A model generated the notes under the pieces. The model had not been told where the DNA came from. It did no database searches and saw only the letters and a program-made list of their open reading frames with translations. A stretch of DNA of 54,163 bases from Mycobacterium sp. E3198 (GTDB taxonomy: Bacteria; Actinomycetota; Actinomycetes; Mycobacteriales; Mycobacteriaceae): assembly GCF_001667015.1 (NCBI RefSeq), contig NZ_LZIS01000165.1:1-54163 (forward strand), read 5' to 3'. Shown one piece after another: positions 27,272-34,343 of the stretch; position 1 is the first letter of the stretch, and each line of letters begins with the position of its first letter. The position numbers and the translations under genes were made by a program.

Positions 27272-28150
27272 GTGACGCGACCCGACAACGACCCCGCACG
27301 GCTGCGTTCGGTGGCCGAGGAGCTGGCCGCCGAGGCCGCCGAGTTCGTGCGGCGCCGCCGCGCCGAGGTGTTCGGCGCCCGGGCGGCGAGCCTTTCGGGG
27401 GCGGGCAGCGGCGCGGTGCGCTCGAAGACCACCCGCACGGATCCGGTGACCGTGGTCGACACCGAGACCGAGCGGCTGTTGCGGGATCGGTTGGCCCAAT
27501 TGCGGCCCGGCGATCCGATACTCGGCGAGGAGGGCGGGGGGCCCGCCGGGGCCGGCGCCGCCGGCGCGGTCACCTGGGTGCTCGATCCCATCGACGGCAC
27601 AGTGAATTTCGTGTACGGCATCCCCGCCTACGCGGTGTCGGTGGGTGCTCAGGTCGACGGCGTCTCGGTGGCGGGCGCGGTCGCCGACGTCGTCGGCGAC
27701 CGGGTGTACTCGGCCGCGACCGGTCTGGGCGCGCACGTCAGCGACGAGCGGGGGACGGAATCGTTGCGGTGCGCCGCGGTCGACGATCTGTCGATGGCGT
27801 TGCTGGGCACGGGTTTCGGCTACTCGCCGCGGCGCCGCGTGAGCCAGGCGGCGTTGGTGGCGCAGCTGCTGCCGGTGGTGCGCGACGTCCGTCGCATCGG
27901 GTCCGCGGCGCTGGACCTCTGCATGGTCGCCGCGGGCCGGCTGGACGCCTTCTACGAACACGGGCTGCAGGTGTGGGACCGCGCGGCGGGCGCGCTGATC
28001 GCCGCCGAGGCGGGGGCCCGCGTGGTGGTGACCGAGCCGGACGGCCCGTCGGGCAGCGCCGGGCTGGTGGTGGCCGCCGCCCCCGGGATCGCCGACGAGC
28101 TGTTGGCGGCCCTGGGTCGGTTCGACGGCCTGCGGCCGCTGCCCGAGTGA
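27272..28150 (+). CDS. suhB: Inositol-1-monophosphatase SuhB
   Basis: 292 residues. Metal-binding motifs of the IMPase family are visible: ILGEEGG (Glu), WVLDPIDGTVNF (Asp, Asp) and LQVWDRAAGALIAAEAG. The reaction is dephosphorylation of inositol phosphates, feeding phosphatidylinositol and mycothiol synthesis. GTG start; a weak GGAGCG lies 1-6 nt upstream. Divergent from ppgK and convergent with cei. Confidence 0.95.
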   Translation: MTRPDNDPARLRSVAEELAAEAAEFVRRRRAEVFGARAASLSGAGSGAVRSKTTRTDPVTVVDTETERLLRDRLAQLRPGDPILGEEGGGPAGAGAAGAVTWVLDPIDGTVNFVYGIPAYAVSVGAQVDGVSVAGAVADVVGDRVYSAATGLGAHVSDERGTESLRCAAVDDLSMALLGTGFGYSPRRRVSQAALVAQLLPVVRDVRRIGSAALDLCMVAAGRLDAFYEHGLQVWDRAAGALIAAEAGARVVVTEPDGPSGSAGLVVAAAPGIADELLAALGRFDGLRPLPE

Positions 28151-28157
28151 GCGGGTC

Positions 28158-28808
28158 TCAGCAGCTGCTGGAGTGAATCTTTTGCAGCAGCGCGGGATCC
28201 GACGGCTCGGTGGCGCCGGGCTTCAGGCTGGCGAGCACCGCGTCGACGTCGTCGTTGTGGGCCAGCGACGTGAACTCGGTGCCGACGGCGAGGTCGACGG
28301 AATCGTCGGCGCGGTTGTCGTTGAACAATTCCGTGCACGGCGCCACCAGCCAGACCGCGGCCGCGGTGGCCTGCCCGGCCGTGCCGAAGCGGATCTGCCC
28401 CTGGCAATTCAGCCTGGTGCCGGCGTAGACGGGGTCGTTGGCTGCGGTGGGCTGCGCGAAGCCCAGATCCTTCATGGCGCCCGCGACATCGCCGGCCTGA
28501 CCGCCGCGACCGCTGGCGTTCAGCACGCGGACCTTGGTGTCGGCGAGCTTGGCGGGGGTGACGTCGGCCATGGCGCTGCGCGACACCTGCTCACCGAGTT
28601 GGGGCGCGGTCGACCCGGGCGGCTGCGGCGGCGGGTTGCACACAATGGCCTCGTGCACCTTCGCCGGTCGCGTCAGCGCCACCGTCCACACCACGCCGGT
28701 GGCCACCACCAGCAGGGCGAGCACCACGATCGCGGGCCGGGGATTGCGCCGCCTGAACGGCCTCCCGTGCTTGTCGAAAGCGGTACCTTCGGTAATCTGT
28801 GCGACCAC
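28158..28808 (-). CDS. cei: Envelope integrity protein Cei (Rv2700-like)
   Basis: 216 residues. A basic cytoplasmic N-terminus, one TM helix (about 26-45) and an extracytoplasmic LytR_C-type domain (about 91-205, KVRVLNASGRGGQAGDVAGAMKDLGF) with four cysteines (NCQGQ, APC, SSSC and VCNPP) that can form disulfides. In M. tuberculosis Cei is needed for envelope integrity and virulence. GTG start is 6 nt after TAGAGT; no Shine-Dalgarno. A perfect CRP-like site is centred 61.5 bp upstream. Confidence 0.93.
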   Translation of the reverse strand: MVAQITEGTAFDKHGRPFRRRNPRPAIVVLALLVVATGVVWTVALTRPAKVHEAIVCNPPPQPPGSTAPQLGEQVSRSAMADVTPAKLADTKVRVLNASGRGGQAGDVAGAMKDLGFAQPTAANDPVYAGTRLNCQGQIRFGTAGQATAAAVWLVAPCTELFNDNRADDSVDLAVGTEFTSLAHNDDVDAVLASLKPGATEPSDPALLQKIHSSSC

Positions 28809-28814
28809 ACGTGC

Positions 28815-28820
28815 ACTCTA
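28815..28820 (-). promoter_or_regulatory. -10 hexamer TAGAGT for cei
   Basis: Ends 6 nt before the GTG start, placing the transcript start at the GTG itself. Confidence 0.65.
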
Positions 28821-28860
28821 AAGGCACTGTTTAAGACTCGAGGCAAGGGTCAATCCCGCG

Positions 28861-28878
28861 GTGTGACGCAAATCACAC
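28861..28878. promoter_or_regulatory. CRP (Rv3676-type) binding site between cei and the DUF4193 gene
   Basis: GTGTGA-CGCAAA-TCACAC is a perfect inverted repeat matching the CRP consensus TGTGA-N6-TCACA. Its centre is at about -61.5 relative to the inferred leaderless start of cei, the classic class I activator position, and 122 bp upstream of the DUF4193 ATG. Confidence 0.8.
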
Positions 28879-28991
28879 GTTAATGGCGCGTGATACGGGC
28901 ACGAATCGTTTGGTGGATGCGTTCGACGCTGGTACAAAGCGTTGCTTGGGATAAACGAGGCCTGTTAGAGGGGATAGGGCAGGGGAGAGAT

Positions 28992-29294
28992 ATGCCGACC
29001 GACTACGACGCTCCGCGGCGTACCGAGACCGACGACGTCTCGGAAGACTCGCTGGAGGAGCTCAAAGCACGACGCAACGAGGCGGCCTCGGCCGTTGTCG
29101 ACGTCGACGAATCCGAAACAGCTGAGAATTTCGAACTGCCCGGCGCCGACCTCTCCGGAGAAGAGCTGTCCGTACGCGTCATCCCGAAACAGGCCGACGA
29201 GTTCACCTGCTCGAGCTGCTTTTTGGTGCAACACCGCAGCCGGCTCGCCAGCGAGAAGAACGGCGTGATGATCTGTACCGACTGCGCGGCCTGA
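28992..29294 (+). CDS. DUF4193 protein (Rv2699c-like)
   Basis: 100 residues, same length as Rv2699c. An acidic N-terminal half (TDDVSEDSLEELKARRNEAASAVVDVDESE) is followed by a zinc-ribbon-like C-terminus with two CxxC motifs (TCSSCFLVQHRSRL and ICTDC). Function unknown; conserved across actinobacteria. AGGGGAGAG lies upstream of the ATG. The CRP site upstream may also act on this gene. Convergent with the DUF3093 gene 4 bp away. Confidence 0.92.
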   Translation: MPTDYDAPRRTETDDVSEDSLEELKARRNEAASAVVDVDESETAENFELPGADLSGEELSVRVIPKQADEFTCSSCFLVQHRSRLASEKNGVMICTDCAA

Positions 29295-29298
29295 TCGG

Positions 29299-29784
29299 TC
29301 AACTGCGCAATGCCGACAGCACCCGCTCCGGGTGACGGCAGCTCACCAGCCAGTACGGCGTCGGGTCGTCTGGGTCGTCGAGGACCAGCAGCACCATCGG
29401 GCCGACCCAGGCCCGGTGCAGCACGTAGGCGGCCGGGTCGAGCTGGCGGCCCAAGGCTGCCGACTTCGCCGTCGGCGCTATCTCGGCGGACCGGGCGATC
29501 ACGTTGACCGGTAGGTGCGCCTCGCCGGCCCACAGCTCCACCCCGCCCGGGGCGGACGGATCTTCGGTGACGCGGATCTCGACCCGGCCCAGCCACAGCA
29601 GCGCGCCGGTGGCCACCACGAACAGCGTGGCGTACGGCAGCCAATCGGGCAGCGAGCGAACGCCGAGGTTGACTTCGAAGGCGATCAGCCCCGCCAGCCC
29701 GAAAGCCAGTGGCCACCACCACCATGGCACCCACAGTCGTTCGCGATATCGCACGCCGTGCGGCGCGACGCGCGTTGAAGACAC
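29299..29784 (-). CDS. DUF3093 membrane protein (Rv2698-like)
   Basis: 161 residues, matching Rv2698 length. Two close TM helices (about 15-36 and 41-60, [23 protein letters not shown] and [18 protein letters not shown]) are followed by a soluble beta-rich domain ending [19 protein letters not shown]. Function unknown. GTG start ([16 protein letters not shown]) is chosen because it lies 7 nt after TACCCT. A further upstream ATG would overlap dut. Divergent from dut with 25 bp between the two start codons. Confidence 0.85.
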   Translation of the reverse strand: MSSTRVAPHGVRYRERLWVPWWWWPLAFGLAGLIAFEVNLGVRSLPDWLPYATLFVVATGALLWLGRVEIRVTEDPSAPGGVELWAGEAHLPVNVIARSAEIAPTAKSAALGRQLDPAAYVLHRAWVGPMVLLVLDDPDDPTPYWLVSCRHPERVLSALRS

Positions 29785-29791
29785 GCGGTCA

Positions 29792-29801
29792 AGGGTAGTC
29801 T
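29792..29801. promoter_or_regulatory. Shared bidirectional -10 element, DUF3093 gene / dut
   Basis: Minus-strand TACCCT (29797-29792) and plus-strand TAGTCT (29796-29801) share the central TA at 29796-29797. Each ends 7-8 nt before a GTG start codon with no Shine-Dalgarno. The two leaderless promoters are thus fused back to back. Confidence 0.65.
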
Positions 29802-29809
29802 GTGGCCCC

Positions 29810-30274
29810 GTGTCGACCAGTCTGGCCATTGTCCGCCTCGATCCCGCACTACCGCTGCCCGCTCGAGCCCACGACGGCGACGCCGGGGTCGATCTTTTCA
29901 GCGCCGAAGACGTCAAGTTGGACCCGGGACGACGCGCGCTGGTGCGAACGGGCGTCGCGGTCGCCATCCCGTTCGGGATGGTGGGGCTGGTGCACCCGCG
30001 CTCGGGATTGGCCGCGCGCGTTGGGCTTTCGATCGTCAACAGCCCGGGCACCATCGACGCCGGCTACCGCGGCGAAATCAAGGTCGCGCTGATCAATCTC
30101 GACCCGGACGAGCCGATCGTGGTGCATCGCGGCGATCGGATCGCCCAATTGCTGGTGCAGCGGGTCGAGTTGGTGGAGCTGGTCGAGGTGTCGTCGTTCG
30201 ACGAGGCCGGGCTGGCCGAAACATCCCGTGGCGATGGCGGTCACGGTTCCTCCGGAGGACATGCGAGTTTGTGA
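29810..30274 (+). CDS. dut: dUTP diphosphatase Dut
   Basis: 154 residues, the same length as M. tuberculosis dUTPase. All five trimeric-dUTPase motifs are present: [38 protein letters not shown] (with catalytic Asp), [10 protein letters not shown] and the C-terminal P-loop-like [16 protein letters not shown] that closes over the substrate. Converts dUTP to dUMP, keeping uracil out of DNA and supplying thymidylate synthesis. GTG start after TAGTCT. The stop overlaps the ATG of the DUF3710 gene. Confidence 0.98.
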   Translation: MSTSLAIVRLDPALPLPARAHDGDAGVDLFSAEDVKLDPGRRALVRTGVAVAIPFGMVGLVHPRSGLAARVGLSIVNSPGTIDAGYRGEIKVALINLDPDEPIVVHRGDRIAQLLVQRVELVELVEVSSFDEAGLAETSRGDGGHGSSGGHASL

Positions 30275-31017
30275 TGGCGGCATTCGGTAAGCGCTCAGAC
30301 AAAGACGACGGCGACCCGGTGGGCGACGTCGAGGCCCAGGCTTCCCCCGAGGAGCCCGACGAGCTCGAGGGCCCGTTCGACATCGACGACTTCGACGACC
30401 CCGCGGTCGCCGAGCTGGCGCGCCTCGACCTGGGGTCGGTGCTGATTCCCATGCCGGAGGCCGGGCAGCTGCAGGTCGAGCTGACCGAAACCGGTGTCCC
30501 CAGCGCGGTGTGGGTGGTCACGCCCAACGGACGCTTCACCATTGCCGCCTACGCCGCGCCCAAGACGGGTGGGCTGTGGCGCGAGGTGGCCGCCGAGCTC
30601 GCCGAGTCGCTGCGCAAGGACTCGGCCAAGGTCAGCGTCAAGGACGGCCCGTGGGGCCGCGAGGTGGTCGGCACCGCCACCGGCGTGGTGCGGTTCATCG
30701 GGGTCGACGGCTACCGCTGGATGATCCGCTGCGTCGTCAACGGCGCGCACGAAACCATGGAAGCGCTGGAGCAGGAGGCGCGGGCGGCCTTGTCGGACAC
30801 CGTGGTTCGCCGGGGCGACACCCCGCTGCCGGTGCGGACGCCGCTGCCCGTGCAGCTGCCCGAGCCGATGGCCGAACAGCTGCGGGCGGCCGCGGCCGCG
30901 CAGCAGGCCCAGGCGCAGGGCGACCAGCCCCCGGGCGAACAGCCGCCTGAGCCGGCCGCGCGCCGCAGCGCCGAGGGGTCGGCCATGCAGCAGCTGCGCA
31001 CCACGACCGGGGGTTAA
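30274..31017 (+). CDS. DUF3710 protein (Rv2696c-like)
   Basis: 247 residues. An acidic N-terminal ~45 residues are followed by the DUF3710 domain (about 48-185, LDLGSVLIPMPEAGQLQVEL ... GPWGREVVGTATGVVRFIGVDGYRWMIRCVV). The C-terminus is Pro/Gln/Ala-rich and low complexity. Cytosolic, function unknown; commonly placed between dut and an OB-fold gene in actinobacteria. ATG overlaps the dut stop (TGATG); a GTG one codon earlier is equally close to CGGAGGA. Confidence 0.88.
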   Translation: MAAFGKRSDKDDGDPVGDVEAQASPEEPDELEGPFDIDDFDDPAVAELARLDLGSVLIPMPEAGQLQVELTETGVPSAVWVVTPNGRFTIAAYAAPKTGGLWREVAAELAESLRKDSAKVSVKDGPWGREVVGTATGVVRFIGVDGYRWMIRCVVNGAHETMEALEQEARAALSDTVVRRGDTPLPVRTPLPVQLPEPMAEQLRAAAAAQQAQAQGDQPPGEQPPEPAARRSAEGSAMQQLRTTTGG

Positions 31018-31020
31018 CTC

Positions 31021-31719
31021 CTAAAGCTCGGCCAGGGCGGCCAGGCAGGCCGCGCCCAGCGCGGCGGGGTCCGCGCCGAGCTGATCGAGCGTCACCGTGC
31101 GCAGCGCCGCCCGCGGCGCGGCGGTGACCCAGTCGAGGGCAACCTGCAAGGGGTGGATCGGATCGTCGACCGCGGCGGCCACCGCCAGCGGCGTGTCCAG
31201 CCCCGTCAGGTCCGCGCAGCTGGGGGCGACGTAGGCCGCCGCCTCCTCCATCGCGTCCGGCAGCTGCGGCCACTGCGCGCGCCACGACCGGGCCAGCTCG
31301 TCGGCCAGCCACGGCGGGCTGGTGGCCCGCATCTGCGTCGTCGTCGCCGCCAGGCCGTCGGCGCGCAGCCGGGCCGCCGAATACCGTGCCGCCAGTGCGG
31401 CGGGTGCGGTTCCGGGCGCGCCGGCCCAGGCGGGCAGCGCGGCCAGGACGGCGACGGCGCGGCCGGGGTGGGCCAGCGCCCACGCGGCCGCCACCGCCGC
31501 GCCGATCGACACGCCGCCGACGCCGATCGGGCCGTCGCGGGCCGCGTCGTCCAGCGCGGACAGGTAGCCCTCGATCAACCGGTCCGGCCGGGGTGCCGCG
31601 GCCACCAGCGTGGCGCCGGCCGCGCGCAGCGGGTGCGAAAACGCCCGGTAGACGTAGTCGTCGTCGGAGCCGGTGCCCGGCAGCAACACGGTCGCGACAC
31701 CCCGCAGATCGACAGCCAC
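31021..31719 (-). CDS. Small alpha/beta hydrolase (Rv2695-like)
   Basis: 232 residues. VATVLLPGTGSDDDYVYRAF resembles the oxyanion-hole strand, and GVGGVSIGAAVAA is the nucleophile elbow (Ser in GVSIG). AVDDPIHPL could carry the acid and His. Substrate unknown; no signal peptide. GTG start; in-frame initiators are few. It is the only minus-strand gene between the DUF3710 and OB-fold genes, ending 3 bp from the DUF3710 gene. Confidence 0.8.
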   Translation of the reverse strand: MAVDLRGVATVLLPGTGSDDDYVYRAFSHPLRAAGATLVAAAPRPDRLIEGYLSALDDAARDGPIGVGGVSIGAAVAAAWALAHPGRAVAVLAALPAWAGAPGTAPAALAARYSAARLRADGLAATTTQMRATSPPWLADELARSWRAQWPQLPDAMEEAAAYVAPSCADLTGLDTPLAVAAAVDDPIHPLQVALDWVTAAPRAALRTVTLDQLGADPAALGAACLAALAEL

Positions 31720-31781
31720 CCCTCGATATTGCCCGGCCGTCGCGACCCGTCCAACATCACGTTTCGTTCGGTTGGCGCCGG

Positions 31782-31808
31782 GGAACCAACAGGTCTACGG
31801 TGTCCGTT
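31782..31808 (+). promoter_or_regulatory. Candidate ECF-type promoter for the OB-fold gene
   Basis: GGAAC, 19 nt, GTT. One nucleotide longer than the sigB example in this window, so it is only a candidate SigE/SigH site. The ATG at 31856 is about 45 bp further on. Confidence 0.3.
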
Positions 31809-31855
31809 GGCATGGAGGAAGCACCGAGGCTTTTACAGCACTGTCAGGAGTGGCC

Positions 31856-32224
31856 ATGGGGGCCCAAGGATATTTGCGCCGGCTCACCCGTCGGTTGACG
31901 GAGGACCCGGAGCAGCTCGACTCCGAAGAATTGTCCGACGAAGTCGAAAGTGCCGGCGCGCAGCGTGCGATCGACTGCGAACGTGGCCAGGAGGTCACCA
32001 TGGTCGGCACACTGCGCAGCGTGGAGACGAACGGCAAGGGTTGCTCCGGCGGGGTCCGCGCCGAGCTGTTCGACGGCACCGACACCGTCACCCTGGTGTG
32101 GTTGGGCCAGCGCCGCATTCCCGGCATCGATTCCGGCCGCACGCTGCGGGTCCGGGGCCGGCTGGGCAAGCTGGACAACGGCACCAAGGCGATCTACAAC
32201 CCGCACTACGAAATTCAGCGGTGA
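31856..32224 (+). CDS. OB-fold nucleic-acid-binding protein (Rv2694c-like)
   Basis: 122 residues, same length as Rv2694c. A short basic N-terminus (GYLRRLTRRLTEDPEQLDSEEL) is followed by an OB-fold domain (about 45-120, GQEVTMVGTLRSVETNGKGCSGGVRAELFDGTDTVTLVWLGQRRIPGIDSGRTLRVRGRLG). Such domains usually bind single-stranded nucleic acid. TCAGGAG precedes the ATG. The stop overlaps the GTG of the DUF3159 gene (GTGA). Confidence 0.9.
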   Translation: MGAQGYLRRLTRRLTEDPEQLDSEELSDEVESAGAQRAIDCERGQEVTMVGTLRSVETNGKGCSGGVRAELFDGTDTVTLVWLGQRRIPGIDSGRTLRVRGRLGKLDNGTKAIYNPHYEIQR

Positions 32225-32856
32225 CCGCTCCGAGCGAACGCCTGCTGGAGCAGGTGGGTGGGATCAGCGGCGTCATCTACTCGTCGCTGCCCGTGGTGGT
32301 CTTCGTGGTGGTTTCCGGACTGTCCGGCCTGCTGCCGGCCATCGGCGCCGCGCTGGGCGCGGCGGCGCTGGTCTTGCTGTGGCGGCTGATCCGGCGGGAA
32401 TCCACCCAGCCCGCGTTCTCCGGGTTCATCGGCGTCGCCGTCTGCGCCCTTATCGCGTATGTCGTCGGGCAGTCCAAGGGCTACTTCCTGCTGGGCATCT
32501 GGATGTCGCTGCTGTGGGCGGTGCTGTTCGGGGCGTCGGTGCTGATCCGCCGGCCCCTCGTCGGCTACGCCTGGAGCTGGGCCAGCGGGCGCGATCGCGC
32601 CTGGCGCGACGCGCCGCGGGCCGTCTACGCCTTCGACATCGCCACGCTGTGCTGGGTGCTGGTGTTCGGCGCCCGGTTCGTCGTCCAGCGCATCCTCTAC
32701 GACGCCGGCCAGACCGGATGGCTGGGCGTGGCCCGCATATCGATGGGCTGGCCGCTGACGGTGCTGGCCGCCCTGGCGACGTTCGCGGCGATCAAGGCCG
32801 CGCAGCGCGCGATGTCCGCCGACGAGAACGCCGGCGCCGACACCCTCACGGAGTAG
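32221..32856 (+). CDS. DUF3159 membrane protein (Rv2693c-like)
   Basis: 211 residues with five or six TM helices (YSSLPVVVFVVVSGLSGLLPAIGAALGAAALVLLW; FSGFIGVAVCALIAYVVG; FLLGIWMSLLWAVLFGASVL; IATLCWVLVFGARFVVQ; WPLTVLAALATFAAI). DUF3159 family; some related proteins resemble septation/intermembrane proteins, but no role is established. GTG start overlaps the preceding stop, implying coupling with the OB-fold gene. Ends 3 bp from convergent ceoC. Confidence 0.88.
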   Translation: MTAPSERLLEQVGGISGVIYSSLPVVVFVVVSGLSGLLPAIGAALGAAALVLLWRLIRRESTQPAFSGFIGVAVCALIAYVVGQSKGYFLLGIWMSLLWAVLFGASVLIRRPLVGYAWSWASGRDRAWRDAPRAVYAFDIATLCWVLVFGARFVVQRILYDAGQTGWLGVARISMGWPLTVLAALATFAAIKAAQRAMSADENAGADTLTE

Positions 32857-32859
32857 TCG

Positions 32860-33534
32860 TTACTCGCCGGGCTCGGCGTCCGGCAGCAGCAGCTTCTGTA
32901 GCTCCTCTTCCGCCTCGGCGACCGCCACGAACAGGAGCTCGTCGCCGCCTTCGAGCGGCTCGTCGGCCTCCGGCACGATGACGCGCGGGCCGCGCAGGAT
33001 GGTCACCAGCGCCGCGTCCCGGGGCAGCTGCAGCCGGCGCACCGGCTTGCCGCCCCAGGGCGTGTCGTCGGGCAGGGTGATCTCGACCAGGTTGGCCTGA
33101 CCGCGGCGGAATTCCATGAGCCGCACCAGATCACCGACGGCGACGGCCTCCTCGATGAGCGAGGCCAGCATGCGCGGCGTGGACACCGCCACGTCCACCC
33201 CCCACGCGTCGGTGAACAGCCACTCGTTGCGCGGATCGTTGACCCGGGCCACCACCCGCGGCACCGCGAACTCCGTCTTGGCCAGCAGGCTGAGCACCAC
33301 GTTGGCCTTGTCGTCGCCGGTCGCGGCGACCACCACGTCGAAGCCCTCCAGGTGCACCGACTGCAGCAGGCTCAGTTCGCAGGCGTCGCCGAGGCGCCAG
33401 TGCGCCGCCGGGATGGCGTCGACGTCGACGTGTTCGGGGTTGCGCTCGATCAGCGTCACGTCGTGGCCGTTGCCGACGAGTTCTCGGGTGACCGATCGGC
33501 CGACGGCGCCGGCCCCGGCGACAGCTACCTTCAT
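32860..33534 (-). CDS. ceoC: TrkA-like RCK protein CeoC
   Basis: 224 residues. RCK_N Rossmann domain with GAGAVGRSV (7-15) and an RCK_C domain in the last ~80 residues (ANLVEITLPDDTPWGGKPVRRLQLPRDAALVTILRGPRVIVPEADEPLEGGDELLFVAV). These are ligand-gated regulatory subunits of K+ transport systems that bind NAD(H) or nucleotides. ATGA overlap with ceoB upstream indicates one operon. No TrkH/TrkG channel gene is adjacent; the nearest transporter is the divergent KimA-like gene. Confidence 0.94.
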   Translation of the reverse strand: MKVAVAGAGAVGRSVTRELVGNGHDVTLIERNPEHVDVDAIPAAHWRLGDACELSLLQSVHLEGFDVVVAATGDDKANVVLSLLAKTEFAVPRVVARVNDPRNEWLFTDAWGVDVAVSTPRMLASLIEEAVAVGDLVRLMEFRRGQANLVEITLPDDTPWGGKPVRRLQLPRDAALVTILRGPRVIVPEADEPLEGGDELLFVAVAEAEEELQKLLLPDAEPGE

Positions 33535-34214
33535 TTGCGCGGTCCCGACTCGATGTCCTCAGCCGGCGGCAGCGCCGCGATGGCGACCGCCTCGGCGGCG
33601 CGGCCGGATATTGCCGCGATGTAGACCTTATCGCCGGCCTGGATCACGGTCTTCGGTTCGGGCAACACTCCGGTGCCGAACCGGATCAAAAACGCCACCC
33701 GCGCGCCGGTGGCCTGCTCCAGGTCGGTGGCCCGGCGGCCCACCCAGTCCTCGTGCAGGTCGACCTCGGCCACCGCGACGGTGCCGGTCGGATCGCGCCA
33801 CTTGGCGGTCTCGCTTTCCCGGGTGAGGGTGTTGAGCAGGCGGTCGGTGGTCCAGGGGACCGTGGCGATCGTCGGGATGCCGAGGCGCTCGTAGACCTCG
33901 GCGCGCTTGGCGTCGTAGATCCGGGCGACGACGCGCTGCACGCCGAAGGTCTCCCGCGCCAGCCGGGCCGAGATGATGTTCGAGTTGTCCCCCGACGACA
34001 CCGCGGCGAACGCATCGGCCTCCTCGATGCCGGCGCTGAGCAGCACGTCGCGGTCGAACCCCTGTCCCAGCACCCGCTCGCCGGAGAACTCCGGGCTCAG
34101 CCGGTTGAACGCGGTGCTGTCGCGGTCGATGACGGCCACGTCGTGGCCGATGCGGGAGAGCGCGTCGGCCAGCGAGGAGCCCACCCGGCCGCAACCCATC
34201 ACAACCACGCGCAC
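33531..34214 (-). CDS. ceoB: TrkA-like RCK protein CeoB
   Basis: 227 residues, matching the H37Rv length I recall. RCK_N domain with GCGRVGSSLADALSRIGHDVAVIDRD (7-32) and RCK_C (about 135-215). Regulatory subunit of K+ uptake, paralogous to CeoC. GTG start with GAGAGGA upstream; MRVVVMGCGRVG fits the usual RCK N-terminus. The 129-bp gap to the divergent KimA-like gene holds both promoters. Confidence 0.94.
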   Translation of the reverse strand: MRVVVMGCGRVGSSLADALSRIGHDVAVIDRDSTAFNRLSPEFSGERVLGQGFDRDVLLSAGIEEADAFAAVSSGDNSNIISARLARETFGVQRVVARIYDAKRAEVYERLGIPTIATVPWTTDRLLNTLTRESETAKWRDPTGTVAVAEVDLHEDWVGRRATDLEQATGARVAFLIRFGTGVLPEPKTVIQAGDKVYIAAISGRAAEAVAIAALPPAEDIESGPRK

Positions 34215-34329
34215 TTGGGGTCCTCTCGGGTGCGTCCTGCGGTGTTCAATCGGCAACCCGGGCTGGCCAGCCGATTCGGTCCGTCCGCAACATTCTTGCC
34301 TACGAAACGCTAGCAAGCGCGGGTGGGCT

Positions 34330-34335
34330 TACTCT
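34330..34335 (+). promoter_or_regulatory. -10 hexamer TACTCT for the KimA-like gene
   Basis: Ends 8 nt before the GTG at 34344; supports that start over the upstream in-frame initiator at 34323. Confidence 0.55.
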
Positions 34336-34343
34336 TGGCTCTC

